64,000 nt of DNA, taken from positions 744,001 through 808,000 of the forward strand of contig JACKIM010000001.1 in assembly GCA_020638465.1 (NCBI GenBank). The letters run 5' to 3'. This DNA comes from Geminicoccaceae bacterium (GTDB taxonomy: Bacteria; Pseudomonadota; Alphaproteobacteria; Geminicoccales; Geminicoccaceae). The translations under genes were made by a program, and so were the position numbers. The notes below the pieces were generated by a model, which was given only the letters and a program-made list of their open reading frames with translations, was not told where the DNA came from and did not search any database. Positions 36,055 through 45,105 of this stretch are shown here, in pieces (the first letter of the stretch is position 1; every line of letters starts with the position of its first letter).

Positions 36055-37659
36055 TCAACGATTGTCTTCTGCGACCATCAGTGCCGCTTTTTCGGCAATC
36101 ATCAGGGTTGGACTGTTGGTATTGCCCGACGTGATGGTCGGCATGATCGATGCATCGACGATCCGCAGGCCGCTCATGCCATGAACCCGCAACCGCGGAT
36201 CGACCACGGCACGCGAGTCTCCGACAGGGCCCATCTTGCAGGTACTCACCGGATGGAAGATGGTGGTGCCGATGTCGCCGGCCGCCTTCGCCAGTTCCTC
36301 GTCGGTGGTCAATCCGGCACCGGGCTTGAGTTCGTCAGGCCCGAAGCGCTCGAAGGCGGGAGCCTGCATGATCCGCCGGGTAAGGCGGATGGCATCGGCC
36401 GCCACCCGCCTGTCGTCTGCGGTCGAAAGATAGTTCGGTCGGATCGACGGGGCGCTCTTCGGATCGGCATCGCGGATATGCACATGGCCGCGGCTGGTTG
36501 GCCGCAAATTGCACACCGAAGCGGTAATCGCCGGAAAATCGTGCAGCGGATCGCCGAACTTGTCCAAGGACAGCGGCTGGATGTGATATTGCAGGTTGGG
36601 CGTATCGAAGCTGTCATCGGACCTTGCAAAAGCGCCGAGCTGCGATGGCGCCATCGTCAGCGGCCCGCGCCTGAACAACAGCCAGTCGAGCCCCATCAGT
36701 CCCTTTTGCCACCATGTCTGCGCCAGCTCGTTGAGGGTCACCGCTCCCTCGACCTTGAAGATGAGCCGGAGCTGGAGGTGGTCTTGAAGATTCTCGCCGA
36801 CACCGTCCAGCTCATGCGTCACGGCGATGCCGTGCCGTTGCAGAAGCGCGCCCGGACCAATGCCCGAGACCTGCAGCAATTGTGGCGAACCGATCGCTCC
36901 CGAGCAGAGGATTACCTCCCGGCCTGCGCGAATCTCCTTGGGAATGCCGTGTTCCTCATAAGCGACACCGACGCAGCGCCTGCCTTCGAGGAGAAGACGA
37001 GTGGTCTGCGCATGGGTGACGATGACAAGGTTTGATCGTCCCCGTATCGGACGCAGGAAGGCTTTGGCCGACGTCCAGCGTACGCCGCGCTTCTGATTGA
37101 CGTGGAAATATCCACAGCCGTCATTGTTGCCGCGATTGAAATCGTCCGTCGGGGGGATGCCCGTCTCGGCCGCCGCCTTGCGGAATGTGTCGAGGATATC
37201 CCAATGCAGGCGCGGCTCCTCGACCCGCCACTCTCCGTCATCACCATGCAGTTCATCGGCACCGGCGAAGAAGTTCTCCGAATGCCTGAAAAGCGGCAGG
37301 ACATCGTCCCATGACCAGCCGGGATTGCCCATCTGTCGCCACCGGTCATAGTCGCGAGCCTGCCCCCGCATGTAGATCATGCCGTTGATAGAGGAACAGC
37401 CTCCCAGCACACGGCCGCGCGGATAGTTCAGCGCCCGCCCATTGAGGCCAGGGTCGCTGTCGGTCCTGAAGCACCAGTCGGTCCGCGGATTGTTCTGGGT
37501 GTAGAGATAGCCGATCGGCACATGAATCCACGGATAGGTATCGTGTCCTCCAGCTTCAAGCAGGAGCACGCGCTTCGAGGAATCGGCGGAAAGACGGTTC
37601 GCCAGCGCACAGCCGGCCGTTCCGGCTCCCACGATGACATAATCGAATGCTGCCTCCAC
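36055..37659 (-). CDS. GMC-family FAD-dependent oxidoreductase (choline/alcohol dehydrogenase-like)
   Basis: The protein has 534 residues. FAD-binding DYVIVGAGTAGCALANRLS lies at the N terminus, with GRVLGGCSSINGMIYMRG and CSGAIGSPQLLQVSGIGP as GMC signatures. The C-terminal part has the His/Asn region (GTTIFHPVSTCKMG, SGNTNSPTLMIAEKAA). It oxidises an alcohol to an aldehyde; the substrate is unknown. A GTG at 37659 with AGGAGG 6 bases upstream is the better start than the ATG at 37677. Confidence 0.92.
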   Translation of the reverse strand: MEAAFDYVIVGAGTAGCALANRLSADSSKRVLLLEAGGHDTYPWIHVPIGYLYTQNNPRTDWCFRTDSDPGLNGRALNYPRGRVLGGCSSINGMIYMRGQARDYDRWRQMGNPGWSWDDVLPLFRHSENFFAGADELHGDDGEWRVEEPRLHWDILDTFRKAAAETGIPPTDDFNRGNNDGCGYFHVNQKRGVRWTSAKAFLRPIRGRSNLVIVTHAQTTRLLLEGRRCVGVAYEEHGIPKEIRAGREVILCSGAIGSPQLLQVSGIGPGALLQRHGIAVTHELDGVGENLQDHLQLRLIFKVEGAVTLNELAQTWWQKGLMGLDWLLFRRGPLTMAPSQLGAFARSDDSFDTPNLQYHIQPLSLDKFGDPLHDFPAITASVCNLRPTSRGHVHIRDADPKSAPSIRPNYLSTADDRRVAADAIRLTRRIMQAPAFERFGPDELKPGAGLTTDEELAKAAGDIGTTIFHPVSTCKMGPVGDSRAVVDPRLRVHGMSGLRIVDASIMPTITSGNTNSPTLMIAEKAALMVAEDNR

Positions 37660-37789
37660 GACGTCCCTCCTCTTCATTTCTCATAACGATTAGACTTGAC
37701 GTCCTCGCATGCCAAGGCTTGCCATTGCCGCCGGATGGTTCCGGCAGGAGAATGCCTGTCGACATGGTTGAACCAGAAGCCGGAGAATC

Positions 37790-38161
37790 ATGCAGATATC
37801 TCATGTCACGGACTGGTCGAGAGGTATCAGGCGCGACGTGACGGCGCTTTGGCGAGCTGCACGCGACCCGCGAACTCCGTGGTATGCACGATGGCTTGCC
37901 GCTGCGACCGCGGCCTATGCCCTGAGTCCGATCGACCTGATCCCCGATTTCATACCAGTCCTGGGCTATCTGGACGATCTGGTGATCGTCCCCCTCGGGA
38001 TCGTGCTGGCCATCAGGCTCATTCCACCGGAAGTCATGGCCGAGCACCGCGCAGCTGTTGTTCCAACCGGGACCGGGCCGACAGCCCGGCTCGCTGCCGC
38101 CGTCATCGTCGTCATCTGGATTGCCACGGCCGGACTCTTGTTTTCATGGCTCCTGTACTGA
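37790..38161 (+). CDS. DUF1232 (YkvA-like) membrane protein
   Basis: The protein has 123 residues. The DUF1232 motif WYARWLAAATAAYALSPIDLIPDFIPVLGYLDDLV is complete, with a hydrophobic C-terminal helix (LAAAVIVVIWIATAGLLFSWLLY). A GGAGAATC ribosome-binding region precedes the ATG. Function is unknown. The gene is divergent from the GMC oxidoreductase. Confidence 0.85.
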   Translation: MQISHVTDWSRGIRRDVTALWRAARDPRTPWYARWLAAATAAYALSPIDLIPDFIPVLGYLDDLVIVPLGIVLAIRLIPPEVMAEHRAAVVPTGTGPTARLAAAVIVVIWIATAGLLFSWLLY

Positions 38162-38176
38162 TCGCCGGAACGCGGG

Positions 38177-38911
38177 TCAGTAGACGTCCTGTCCGCCATT
38201 GACCGGGATTTCCGCACCGGTGATATAGGAAGATTCGTCACTGCACAGGTAGAGGATGGCAGCGGCGACCTCCTCCGGCGATCCCAGCCGCTTGAGCGGG
38301 ATGCGCTCGACAAGCTTTTCGGTCCCCGGCGACAGGATCGCGGTGTTGATTTCCCCCGGACACACGGCATTCACGCGAATGCCCATATGCGCCAGATCGG
38401 CGGCGAGTTCGCGCGTGAGCGCCGTCAACGCGGCCTTCGAGGTGCTGTAGGCCGAGCCGGCGAACGGATGAACCCTGCTCCCGGCTATCGAGGTGATATT
38501 GACGATGGCTCCCCCCGTCCTGGCCAATAACGGTGCGGCGGCACGACTGAAGAACACGGGAGCGATGAAATTGATGGCGAAGGTCTTCTGCCAGATGGAA
38601 AGATCTCCGTCGAGACAGCCCAGACGCGAGCCATCTTCTGCCTTGGGCGAAAATCCCGCATTGTTGACCAGAGCATGCAATTCGCCACCGTCGAGAATCG
38701 CATCGAGCTCACGCATGGCCTCATCGAGGGCACCTGTCTGCGAAAGGTCGATGGTGATATGCGCATGGCGCTCGTTGCGCGGGCATTGCGGTGGCACGCC
38801 CTCACGGGAGCAGGTAATCGCCCGCCAACCCTTGCTGACGAAATGCTGAGCCGTCGAATGGCCGATACCACGCGACGCGCCGGTAATGAAAACTGTCTTG
38901 CGCTCGTTCAT
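38177..38911 (-). CDS. SDR-family oxidoreductase
   Basis: The protein has 244 residues with FITGASRGIGHSTA (cofactor site), NNAG, and the catalytic YSTSKAALTAL (Tyr-x3-Lys). The C terminus GAEIPVNGGQDVY is typical of the FabG-like subgroup. The substrate is unknown. It follows alr by 59 bases on the same strand and converges on the DUF1232 gene. Confidence 0.9.
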   Translation of the reverse strand: MNERKTVFITGASRGIGHSTAQHFVSKGWRAITCSREGVPPQCPRNERHAHITIDLSQTGALDEAMRELDAILDGGELHALVNNAGFSPKAEDGSRLGCLDGDLSIWQKTFAINFIAPVFFSRAAAPLLARTGGAIVNITSIAGSRVHPFAGSAYSTSKAALTALTRELAADLAHMGIRVNAVCPGEINTAILSPGTEKLVERIPLKRLGSPEEVAAAILYLCSDESSYITGAEIPVNGGQDVY

Positions 38912-38970
38912 GCTCGATATCCTCGGGCAGATAACTGGAGCCCATCATATCGGGCAAAAGGGCGTCCGTA

Positions 38971-40047
38971 TCAAGCGAGCGTGCGAAAGCGAACCCGAGC
39001 GGTGACCCCGCACAAGAGCTCATAACCTATTGTACCGGCGGCATCCGCCACTTCCTCGACAGGCAACCCCTCCCCCCACAAGGTCACGGGCGTACCCACC
39101 CGCACCTCGTCGCCGAAGCCGTCGAGGTCAATGGCAATCATGTCCATCGACACCCGCCCGACAATGCGGCTGCGGCGGCCATCGACCAGTACGGGCGTCC
39201 CTGTTCCGGCATGACGGGGATAGCCGTCGCCATAACCTATGGCGGCAATGCCGATGCGGTGATACGACACCGCCTCCCACGTACCGGCGTAACCCACCCG
39301 ATCACCGGGTCCAACGGTTTTCACAGCAATGAGTGCTGTCCTGAGAGTCATGACAGGCTGCAGACCGTCGCCGATGCCAGTACGCCCATCCATGGGAGTG
39401 ACACCATAGAGCATGATTCCCGGCCGGACGATATCGCCATGCGCGGCCGACCAGCCGATGAGTCCCGCAGAGTTGGCTATCGACCGCCGGCCCGGCAAGC
39501 CGGCGAACGCCCGTTCGGATACTTCAAGCTGTTCTTCCGTATCGCCTGAGGAAAGGTCGTCAGCCGAGGCGAGATGACTCATGAGTTCGATGGCACTCAC
39601 CTGATTGCAGGCTCGCAACCGCTGATAGGCTCCCGCATAGTCCGATCGCCGAAAGCCGAGCCGTCCCATGCCGCTGTCGAGCTTGAGCGCCACCGCCAAT
39701 GGCCGCCTCAGTCGGGCGCGTTCGAGCATGGCGACCTGTCCCGGCTCATGCACCACAATCACGAAATCGTGATCCGCGCACAGATTCAGCTCGCTTTCCT
39801 CGAATACACCTTCAAGCAACACAATGGGCTGCCTTGCACCGGCCTCACGCAAGACTATCGCCTCCTCGATGGCAGCCACGGCCAGCCTCGGCGCATCCGC
39901 AAGGGCGGGCAGTATGCGTACGGCACCATGACCGTAGCCATTGGCCTTGACCACGGCCGTGACTTCGGCACCATCAGCCAGCCTGCGCGCCTGCGCCAGA
40001 TTATACGTCAGCGCCGCAAGCGAGATTTCGGCAACAGCAGGTCTCAT
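38971..40047 (-). CDS. alr: Alanine racemase
   Basis: The protein has 358 residues from MRPAVAEISL, with Lys34 in VVKANGYGHGAV as the PLP lysine and the second catalytic Tyr in RVGYAGTW. It converts L- to D-alanine for peptidoglycan. The start at 40047 is preceded by GGAGG. A longer frame would enter the upstream acyl-CoA dehydrogenase. The window also encodes a D-amino-acid PLP enzyme of the same fold (21.5 kb). Confidence 0.95.
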   Translation of the reverse strand: MRPAVAEISLAALTYNLAQARRLADGAEVTAVVKANGYGHGAVRILPALADAPRLAVAAIEEAIVLREAGARQPIVLLEGVFEESELNLCADHDFVIVVHEPGQVAMLERARLRRPLAVALKLDSGMGRLGFRRSDYAGAYQRLRACNQVSAIELMSHLASADDLSSGDTEEQLEVSERAFAGLPGRRSIANSAGLIGWSAAHGDIVRPGIMLYGVTPMDGRTGIGDGLQPVMTLRTALIAVKTVGPGDRVGYAGTWEAVSYHRIGIAAIGYGDGYPRHAGTGTPVLVDGRRSRIVGRVSMDMIAIDLDGFGDEVRVGTPVTLWGEGLPVEEVADAAGTIGYELLCGVTARVRFRTLA

Positions 40048-40084
40048 AGACCCTCCAACCCGAACGAGAACGTGCCGATCCGGA

Positions 40085-41248
40085 TCAATAACTCTTGGGT
40101 AGGCCAAGCACCTGATGGGCAATGAACGCCAGGATCAGATTGGTGGAAATTGGAGCTATCTGATAGAGGCGGGTCTCACGCCATTTGCGCTCGATGGCGT
40201 ATTCGCTGGCGAAGGCAAAGCCGCCATGGGTCTGCATCGCTGCTTCGCCAGCGTGCCAGGATGCCTCTGAGGCGAGCAGCTTGGCCATGTTGGCCTCCGC
40301 ACCGGGAGCCTCGCCCGCATCGAACAGGCCGGCAGCCTTGCGCACCATGAGATCGGCAGCCTCCGTTTCAGCATGAGCACGGGCAAGCGGAAACTGGATG
40401 CCCTGATTCTGGCCGATGGGCCGGCCGAAGATCTGCCGCTCATTGGCATAGGCCGTGGCCCGGTCGAGGAACCAGCGGGCATCGCCGATGCATTCGGACG
40501 CGATCAGGATGCGTTCCGCGTTCATGCCATCGAGAATGTACCGGAAGCCTCGCCCCTCCTCGCCCACCAGCGCATCAACGGGCAGTTCCATGTCGCTCAT
40601 GAAGATTTCGTTGGTATTGTGATTGATCATGGCATCGATAGGACGGATATCGAGCCCCTTGCCCAACACCTGACGCAGGTCGACGAGGAAGATCGACAGG
40701 CCATCGCTGCGTCTTTTCACATCCTCGATCGGTGTTGTGCGGGCGAGCAGCAGCATCAGGTCGGACTGTAGTGCTCGGCTGGTCCAGACCTTCTGGCCAT
40801 TGACGATCCATCGGTCCCCCTTGCGCAAGGCCCTGGTCTTCAGCGAACTCGTATCGGTGCCCGAGGTCGGTTCCGTGACCCCAAAAGCCTGGAGGCGGAT
40901 CTCGCCGGAAGCGATACCCGGCAGATAGGCAGCCTTCTGTTGGGGACTGCCATGGCGCAACAATGTTCCCATGATGTACATTTGTGCGTGGCACGCGGCG
41001 GCGTTGCACCCCGAACGATGGATGGTCTCAAGAATGACCGTGGCCGCCCGCAGCGACAGGCCCGATCCGCCATGCTCTTCGGGGATCAGGCAACCGAGAA
41101 AGCCTCCTTCGCTCAAGGCGCGAACGAATTCCTCGGGATAGGCGGCGCGCTTGTCGAGATCCTGCCAGTAGTGGTCGTCGAAAGGCTCGCACAGACGTGC
41201 GACCGCCTCGCGCAGTTCGGAAAAATCCTCGCCAATCTCGATTTCCAT
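40085..41248 (-). CDS. Acyl-CoA dehydrogenase family protein
   Basis: The protein has 387 residues and three domains of an acyl-CoA dehydrogenase: ALSEGGFLGCLIPEEHGG, AFGVTEPTSGTDTSSLKT (middle domain) and IFGRPIGQNQGIQFPLA (C domain). It oxidises an acyl-CoA with FAD and electron-transfer flavoprotein. The substrate is unknown. It is followed by alr and is divergent from the gamma-carbonic-anhydrase gene across 68 bases. Confidence 0.92.
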   Translation of the reverse strand: MEIEIGEDFSELREAVARLCEPFDDHYWQDLDKRAAYPEEFVRALSEGGFLGCLIPEEHGGSGLSLRAATVILETIHRSGCNAAACHAQMYIMGTLLRHGSPQQKAAYLPGIASGEIRLQAFGVTEPTSGTDTSSLKTRALRKGDRWIVNGQKVWTSRALQSDLMLLLARTTPIEDVKRRSDGLSIFLVDLRQVLGKGLDIRPIDAMINHNTNEIFMSDMELPVDALVGEEGRGFRYILDGMNAERILIASECIGDARWFLDRATAYANERQIFGRPIGQNQGIQFPLARAHAETEAADLMVRKAAGLFDAGEAPGAEANMAKLLASEASWHAGEAAMQTHGGFAFASEYAIERKWRETRLYQIAPISTNLILAFIAHQVLGLPKSY

Positions 41249-41316
41249 GCCTTGTCTCCCGTGATCTTAACCTGCATCCCTGAAGCCCACTGATATGAGC
41301 GACGGGAGGAATTGTC

Positions 41317-41841
41317 ATGCGTTATGCCCTGGGCGATCTCGTGCCCACCTGCAAGGACGAAAACTGGTGGATTGCCCCCAACGCGGCGGTCGCCGGCGAT
41401 GTCCGTCTGGGCTCACAAGTGAGCATCTGGTTCGGCGCGACCCTGCGCGGCGACAACGAACCCATAACCATCGGTGATGGCACCAACATACAGGACAATT
41501 GCGTCTTGCACACCGATCCGGGTTTCCCGCTTGTGATCGGCGAGAATGTGACGGTTGGACACATGGCAGTGTTGCATGGATGCAACGTCGGCAGCGGCAC
41601 CCTGATCGGCATGGGTGCCATGGTGCTCAATGGCGCAAAGGTTGGTGAAAATTGTCTGATCGGTGCCAAGGCGCTGATCCCTGAGGGCAAGGAGATACCG
41701 CCGGGCAGTCTGGTGATGGGCATTCCTGGCAAGATTGTGGGGCAGGCCAGCACAGCCCAGATCGAGGGTATTCGACGCGGGGTGGAAACCTACAAAAAAC
41801 GCTTTCGCCTCTATCGGGAACATCTCCAGTTAGCGGAATAA
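41317..41841 (+). CDS. Gamma-carbonic anhydrase family protein
   Basis: The protein has 174 residues of left-handed beta-helix hexapeptide repeats. The metal ligands appear as His in CVLHTDPGFP and in TVGHMAVLHGCNVG, as in gamma-carbonic anhydrases. Family members (YrdA, CaiE, PaaY) include carbonic anhydrases and thioesterases. Shine-Dalgarno GGGAGGA precedes the ATG. Confidence 0.9.
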   Translation: MRYALGDLVPTCKDENWWIAPNAAVAGDVRLGSQVSIWFGATLRGDNEPITIGDGTNIQDNCVLHTDPGFPLVIGENVTVGHMAVLHGCNVGSGTLIGMGAMVLNGAKVGENCLIGAKALIPEGKEIPPGSLVMGIPGKIVGQASTAQIEGIRRGVETYKKRFRLYREHLQLAE

Positions 41842-41884
41842 TATCTTTTTTGGACATTCTCCTAGAGATAAATATCTTATCTAC

Positions 41885-41914
41885 TTAAACGTTATTTAAT
41901 GTGGACAATATAAT
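41885..41914 (+). promoter_or_regulatory. hyi: Candidate hyi promoter
   Basis: A perfect TATAAT -10 box at 41909-41914 has a weak -35 (TTAAAC at 41885-41890) 18 bases upstream, in a markedly AT-rich stretch. Confidence 0.45.
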
Positions 41915-41941
41915 TAACAGTTGATATGTTGTCTATTGTCC
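41903..41941. promoter_or_regulatory. Inverted-repeat operator overlapping the hyi promoter
   Basis: GGACAATA (41903-41910) and TATTGTCC (41934-41941) are perfect complements separated by 23 bases. The left arm overlaps the -10 box. The layout fits a repressor that blocks RNA polymerase. Further GGACA copies occur nearby. A regulator gene is not present in the window. Confidence 0.5.
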
Positions 41942-42092
41942 GATGTCACTTGCAGATTCCGGGCACAGTTTCTGCAAAGGTCTCTGTTTGCTGGTCATCA
42001 CGTTTCGTCCCTTCGTGACCGCTGGCATTCGGACCCGATTGGCGGCATTCTGCATCCAACCGGGATTTATCGGACATGAAGGGGGAACGGTC

Positions 42093-42863
42093 ATGGCACG
42101 CTACTCGGCCAATCTTGGGTTTCTTTGGACCGAGCTGCCGCTCGATCAGGCAGTCCGTGCGGCGAAACGTGCGGATTTCGATGCGGTAGAATGCCATTGG
42201 CCGTTCCTCACACCTCCCGACGATCTCAGGGCCGTGCTGGACGAAACCGGCCTGCCCATGCTTGGCCTCAATACCGTGCGCGGCAACACCGACAAGGGCG
42301 ATTTCGGCCTTGCCGCCCTGCCGGGCCGGGAAACCGAGGCACGTGCAGCCATTGATCAGGCCGTCGATTATGCCGCCGCCGCCGGTGTGGCCAATGTCCA
42401 TGTCATGGCCGGAAAAAACGGCCGGCGCGAAACCTTTCTCGAAAACCTCGCCTACGCTGCCGACCGTGCCGCATCCTCGGGCACCAGCATCCTTATCGAA
42501 CCGATCAACCAGCGCGATGCGCCGGGCTATTTTATCTCGATCGTCGAGAAGGCAAAGGAACTGATCGACGAACTTGGTCGTCCCAACGTGAAGATCATGT
42601 TCGACTGCTACCATACGCAGATCATGCAAGGTGATCTGATCCGCCGCATCGAAAAGCACCTGCCGTGGATCGGTCACATCCAGATCGCCGCCGTACCTTC
42701 GCGGCAGGAGCCCGACGAAGGCGAGATCGCACTCGACCGAATTGTGCGCACCATCGACAGCCTTGGCTACGAGGGCTGGATCGGTGCCGAATACAGGCCG
42801 CGCACAAGCTCCACCGAAGAGGGGCTGGACTGGCTCAGGGCATTTCGCGAGGCTGGCGCGTAG
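42093..42863 (+). CDS. hyi: Hydroxypyruvate isomerase family protein
   Basis: The protein has 256 residues with a TIM barrel. The metal ligand Glu lies in ILIEPINQRDAPGYF and a second in IGAEYRPR. Hyi interconverts hydroxypyruvate and tartronate semialdehyde in glyoxylate/glycerate metabolism. The start at 42093 follows GGGGGAA; longer open frame upstream covers the promoter and is not used. A 2-hydroxyacid dehydrogenase and a threonate-dehydrogenase-like gene elsewhere in the window suit the same area of metabolism. Confidence 0.88.
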   Translation: MARYSANLGFLWTELPLDQAVRAAKRADFDAVECHWPFLTPPDDLRAVLDETGLPMLGLNTVRGNTDKGDFGLAALPGRETEARAAIDQAVDYAAAAGVANVHVMAGKNGRRETFLENLAYAADRAASSGTSILIEPINQRDAPGYFISIVEKAKELIDELGRPNVKIMFDCYHTQIMQGDLIRRIEKHLPWIGHIQIAAVPSRQEPDEGEIALDRIVRTIDSLGYEGWIGAEYRPRTSSTEEGLDWLRAFREAGA

Positions 42864-42899
42864 GCCGTCCAGATACCGTGAAGCAGAGGCAGGCGAGGT

Positions 42900-45104
42900 T
42901 CAGCCGCGCCGGTGTCTGCCTCCCGGCCTGCTGCCACGATGGCGATGATGACCGCGACGCGCCAATCGACTGCCACCTTTCTTCCACGCGCGTCGGGCGA
43001 TTTCGGCGACATGCCCCGGGCGATGTTCCTCAATGCGAAAGGATAACATCCCCTTGTTGGTATCAACCTCGCTCAACGTCACCGTTACCTTGTCGCCCAT
43101 GGCGAATATCTCGCCATGGCGCTCGCCGACAAGCGCATGGTGACGTTCGTCATGCACGAACATGTCGTCCCCAAGCGTCGAGACCGGCACCAGTCCCTCC
43201 GCGCCGGTGTCGTCCAGCGTGACGAACAGGCCGAAACGCTGGACGCTTCCCACCCGGCCCGCAAAGCGCGCGCCCACCCGGTCCTCCATATAGAGTGCCA
43301 CATAGCGGGCCTGTGCCCTGCGCTCGGCATCAACCGCCTTGCGCTCGCAGCCCGACACATCTTCACCGAGTACCTTGAGATCCTCGAATTCGTACGGCCT
43401 CCCCGACTCCTGCCCAAACAGGTCGAGATGCTCGATGAGAAGACGGTGGACAACGAGATCCGAATATCGACGGATCGGAGATGTGAAATGGGCGTAACGC
43501 CGCAGATTGAGACCGAAATGACCGATATTTTCAGGACTGTAGATCGCCTGCGCCTGAGAGCGCAAAACCAGGCTTGAGACCTGCTCGCGCAAGGCCGGTT
43601 CCTCGATCCGGTTCAAGAGACGCGTGAAATCGGCAGGTTTGTGCGCGTTGCGCGACCAACCGATACCCAGATTCTCCAGGTATTGCGCAAGATTTTCGAG
43701 TTTGACGGCATCGGGCTTGTCATGGACCCTGTAGAGACAGGGGACGCGCCGATCGGCCAGCGTACGGGCCGCCGCAACATTGGCGGCAATCATCATTTCC
43801 TCGATCAGCATATGGCTCGGCAACCGTTGTCGGGCGGTAATGCCACGAATCCGGCCTTCCGGCGTGATGTCGACAACCCGCTCGGGCAGGTCCAGTTCAA
43901 TGGTGCCCCGTCGCTGCCGAGCCTCCGCGAGCTTGTCATAGAGTGCGTAGAGCGGTTCGATGATGGACAGCGGCGCTGCCTGAGGATCGCCATCGCGAGC
44001 GCGCTGCGCCTGCTCGTAGGTGAGCCTTGCGCGCGAGCGCATCAGCGCTCGAGAAAAATGCCAGTCAAACAGCTGTCCGCCCGCATCGAAGCGCATGTGA
44101 CAGGCCAGACAGGCCCGCTCCACCTCGGGTTTGAGCGAGCAGAGCTCGTTGGACAGGGCTTCCGGCAGCATGGGAATGACCCGGTCCGGGAAGTAGACCG
44201 AATTTCCGCGCTCACGCGCATCGTGATCCAATGCCGAACCATCGCGGACATAGTGTGCCACATCCGCAATGGCAACTATGGCACGAAAACCACCCGGATT
44301 GTCCGCAGCATTATCCGCTGCTGCCCATACCGCATCGTCGAAATCGCGCGCATCCGCACCATCGATGGTGACAAGATCGACATCACGCAGATCATCCCGA
44401 CCTTCGAGTTCGACGGGTTCGGCCGCCGCCGCTTCATCAAGGGCCTGCGGCGAGAATTCCATCGGCAATTCGAGCTCGATGGCCAGCGCCATGGAAATGG
44501 CCCGCGGCTCATCGGCGCGGCCGATCCGCTCGACGATCCGCGCACGCGGCGGTTCCAGAGGACGGCCATGCTCCAGCGTGACCCGCACGATATCACCGGA
44601 GTCAGCCTCGACCTCGCCTGGTACGACTGGAAGCTCCCGCTTCTGGTCCTTGCGGGAAGGCACCAACACAAGACCGTGCGCCGTCTTTTCCAACTGCCCC
44701 ACCATCTCGCGCGGGGCCCGCGGCAGCAGCTTGAAGAGATGCCCGACAATGAGCCCGTCTTCCTGTCGTTCGGGCCTTGCCAACAGGCGGTCGCCCAGAG
44801 TCGGCGCCGCACCGGGCCGGTCGGAGCGAATGAGGATCGCGGCACCTGGAAGAGTCGCGCTCTCCGCCCAGATCTCACCGTCCTCATCGATTTCGCTGAC
44901 CTCGCAAAAGATCATCGATGGCGCCCTGCGGGCATTCGGACGCTCAAGCTGGCGAAGCCTGTGCTTCAGTTCCGCCCTGGCATCTCCGCTCAGCCCCAGT
45001 TCGCGGGCGAGATCGCGGGCCGAAACCCGAGCGCCCCGATCGTGCAGGAGTTCCAGCAATTCGGCCGGCGACGGCACCGTGGCGCGTCCCTTGCCACGGG
45101 CCAC
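42900..45104 (-). CDS. rnr: Ribonuclease R
   Basis: The protein has about 734 residues. Winged helix, cold-shock domains, RNB catalytic domain with VTIDGADARDFDDAVW (Asp cluster), and S1 (GRVGSVQRFGLFVTL). The C terminus is basic (Arg/His/Gly-rich). It is a processive 3' to 5' exoribonuclease. The start is a GTG at 45104, one base after the topA stop, with GGAAG upstream. The longer open frame to 45341 merely reads the Lys/Ala-rich end of topA in another frame. Confidence 0.95.
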   Translation of the reverse strand: MARGKGRATVPSPAELLELLHDRGARVSARDLARELGLSGDARAELKHRLRQLERPNARRAPSMIFCEVSEIDEDGEIWAESATLPGAAILIRSDRPGAAPTLGDRLLARPERQEDGLIVGHLFKLLPRAPREMVGQLEKTAHGLVLVPSRKDQKRELPVVPGEVEADSGDIVRVTLEHGRPLEPPRARIVERIGRADEPRAISMALAIELELPMEFSPQALDEAAAAEPVELEGRDDLRDVDLVTIDGADARDFDDAVWAAADNAADNPGGFRAIVAIADVAHYVRDGSALDHDARERGNSVYFPDRVIPMLPEALSNELCSLKPEVERACLACHMRFDAGGQLFDWHFSRALMRSRARLTYEQAQRARDGDPQAAPLSIIEPLYALYDKLAEARQRRGTIELDLPERVVDITPEGRIRGITARQRLPSHMLIEEMMIAANVAAARTLADRRVPCLYRVHDKPDAVKLENLAQYLENLGIGWSRNAHKPADFTRLLNRIEEPALREQVSSLVLRSQAQAIYSPENIGHFGLNLRRYAHFTSPIRRYSDLVVHRLLIEHLDLFGQESGRPYEFEDLKVLGEDVSGCERKAVDAERRAQARYVALYMEDRVGARFAGRVGSVQRFGLFVTLDDTGAEGLVPVSTLGDDMFVHDERHHALVGERHGEIFAMGDKVTVTLSEVDTNKGMLSFRIEEHRPGHVAEIARRAWKKGGSRLARRGHHRHRGSRPGGRHRRG

Positions 45105-45105
45105 C

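Noticed and set aside
41943..42092. N-terminal 50-residue extension of hydroxypyruvate isomerase
   Set aside because: It runs from the promoter region; the ATG at 42093 has GGGGGAA upstream and starts at the conserved barrel.
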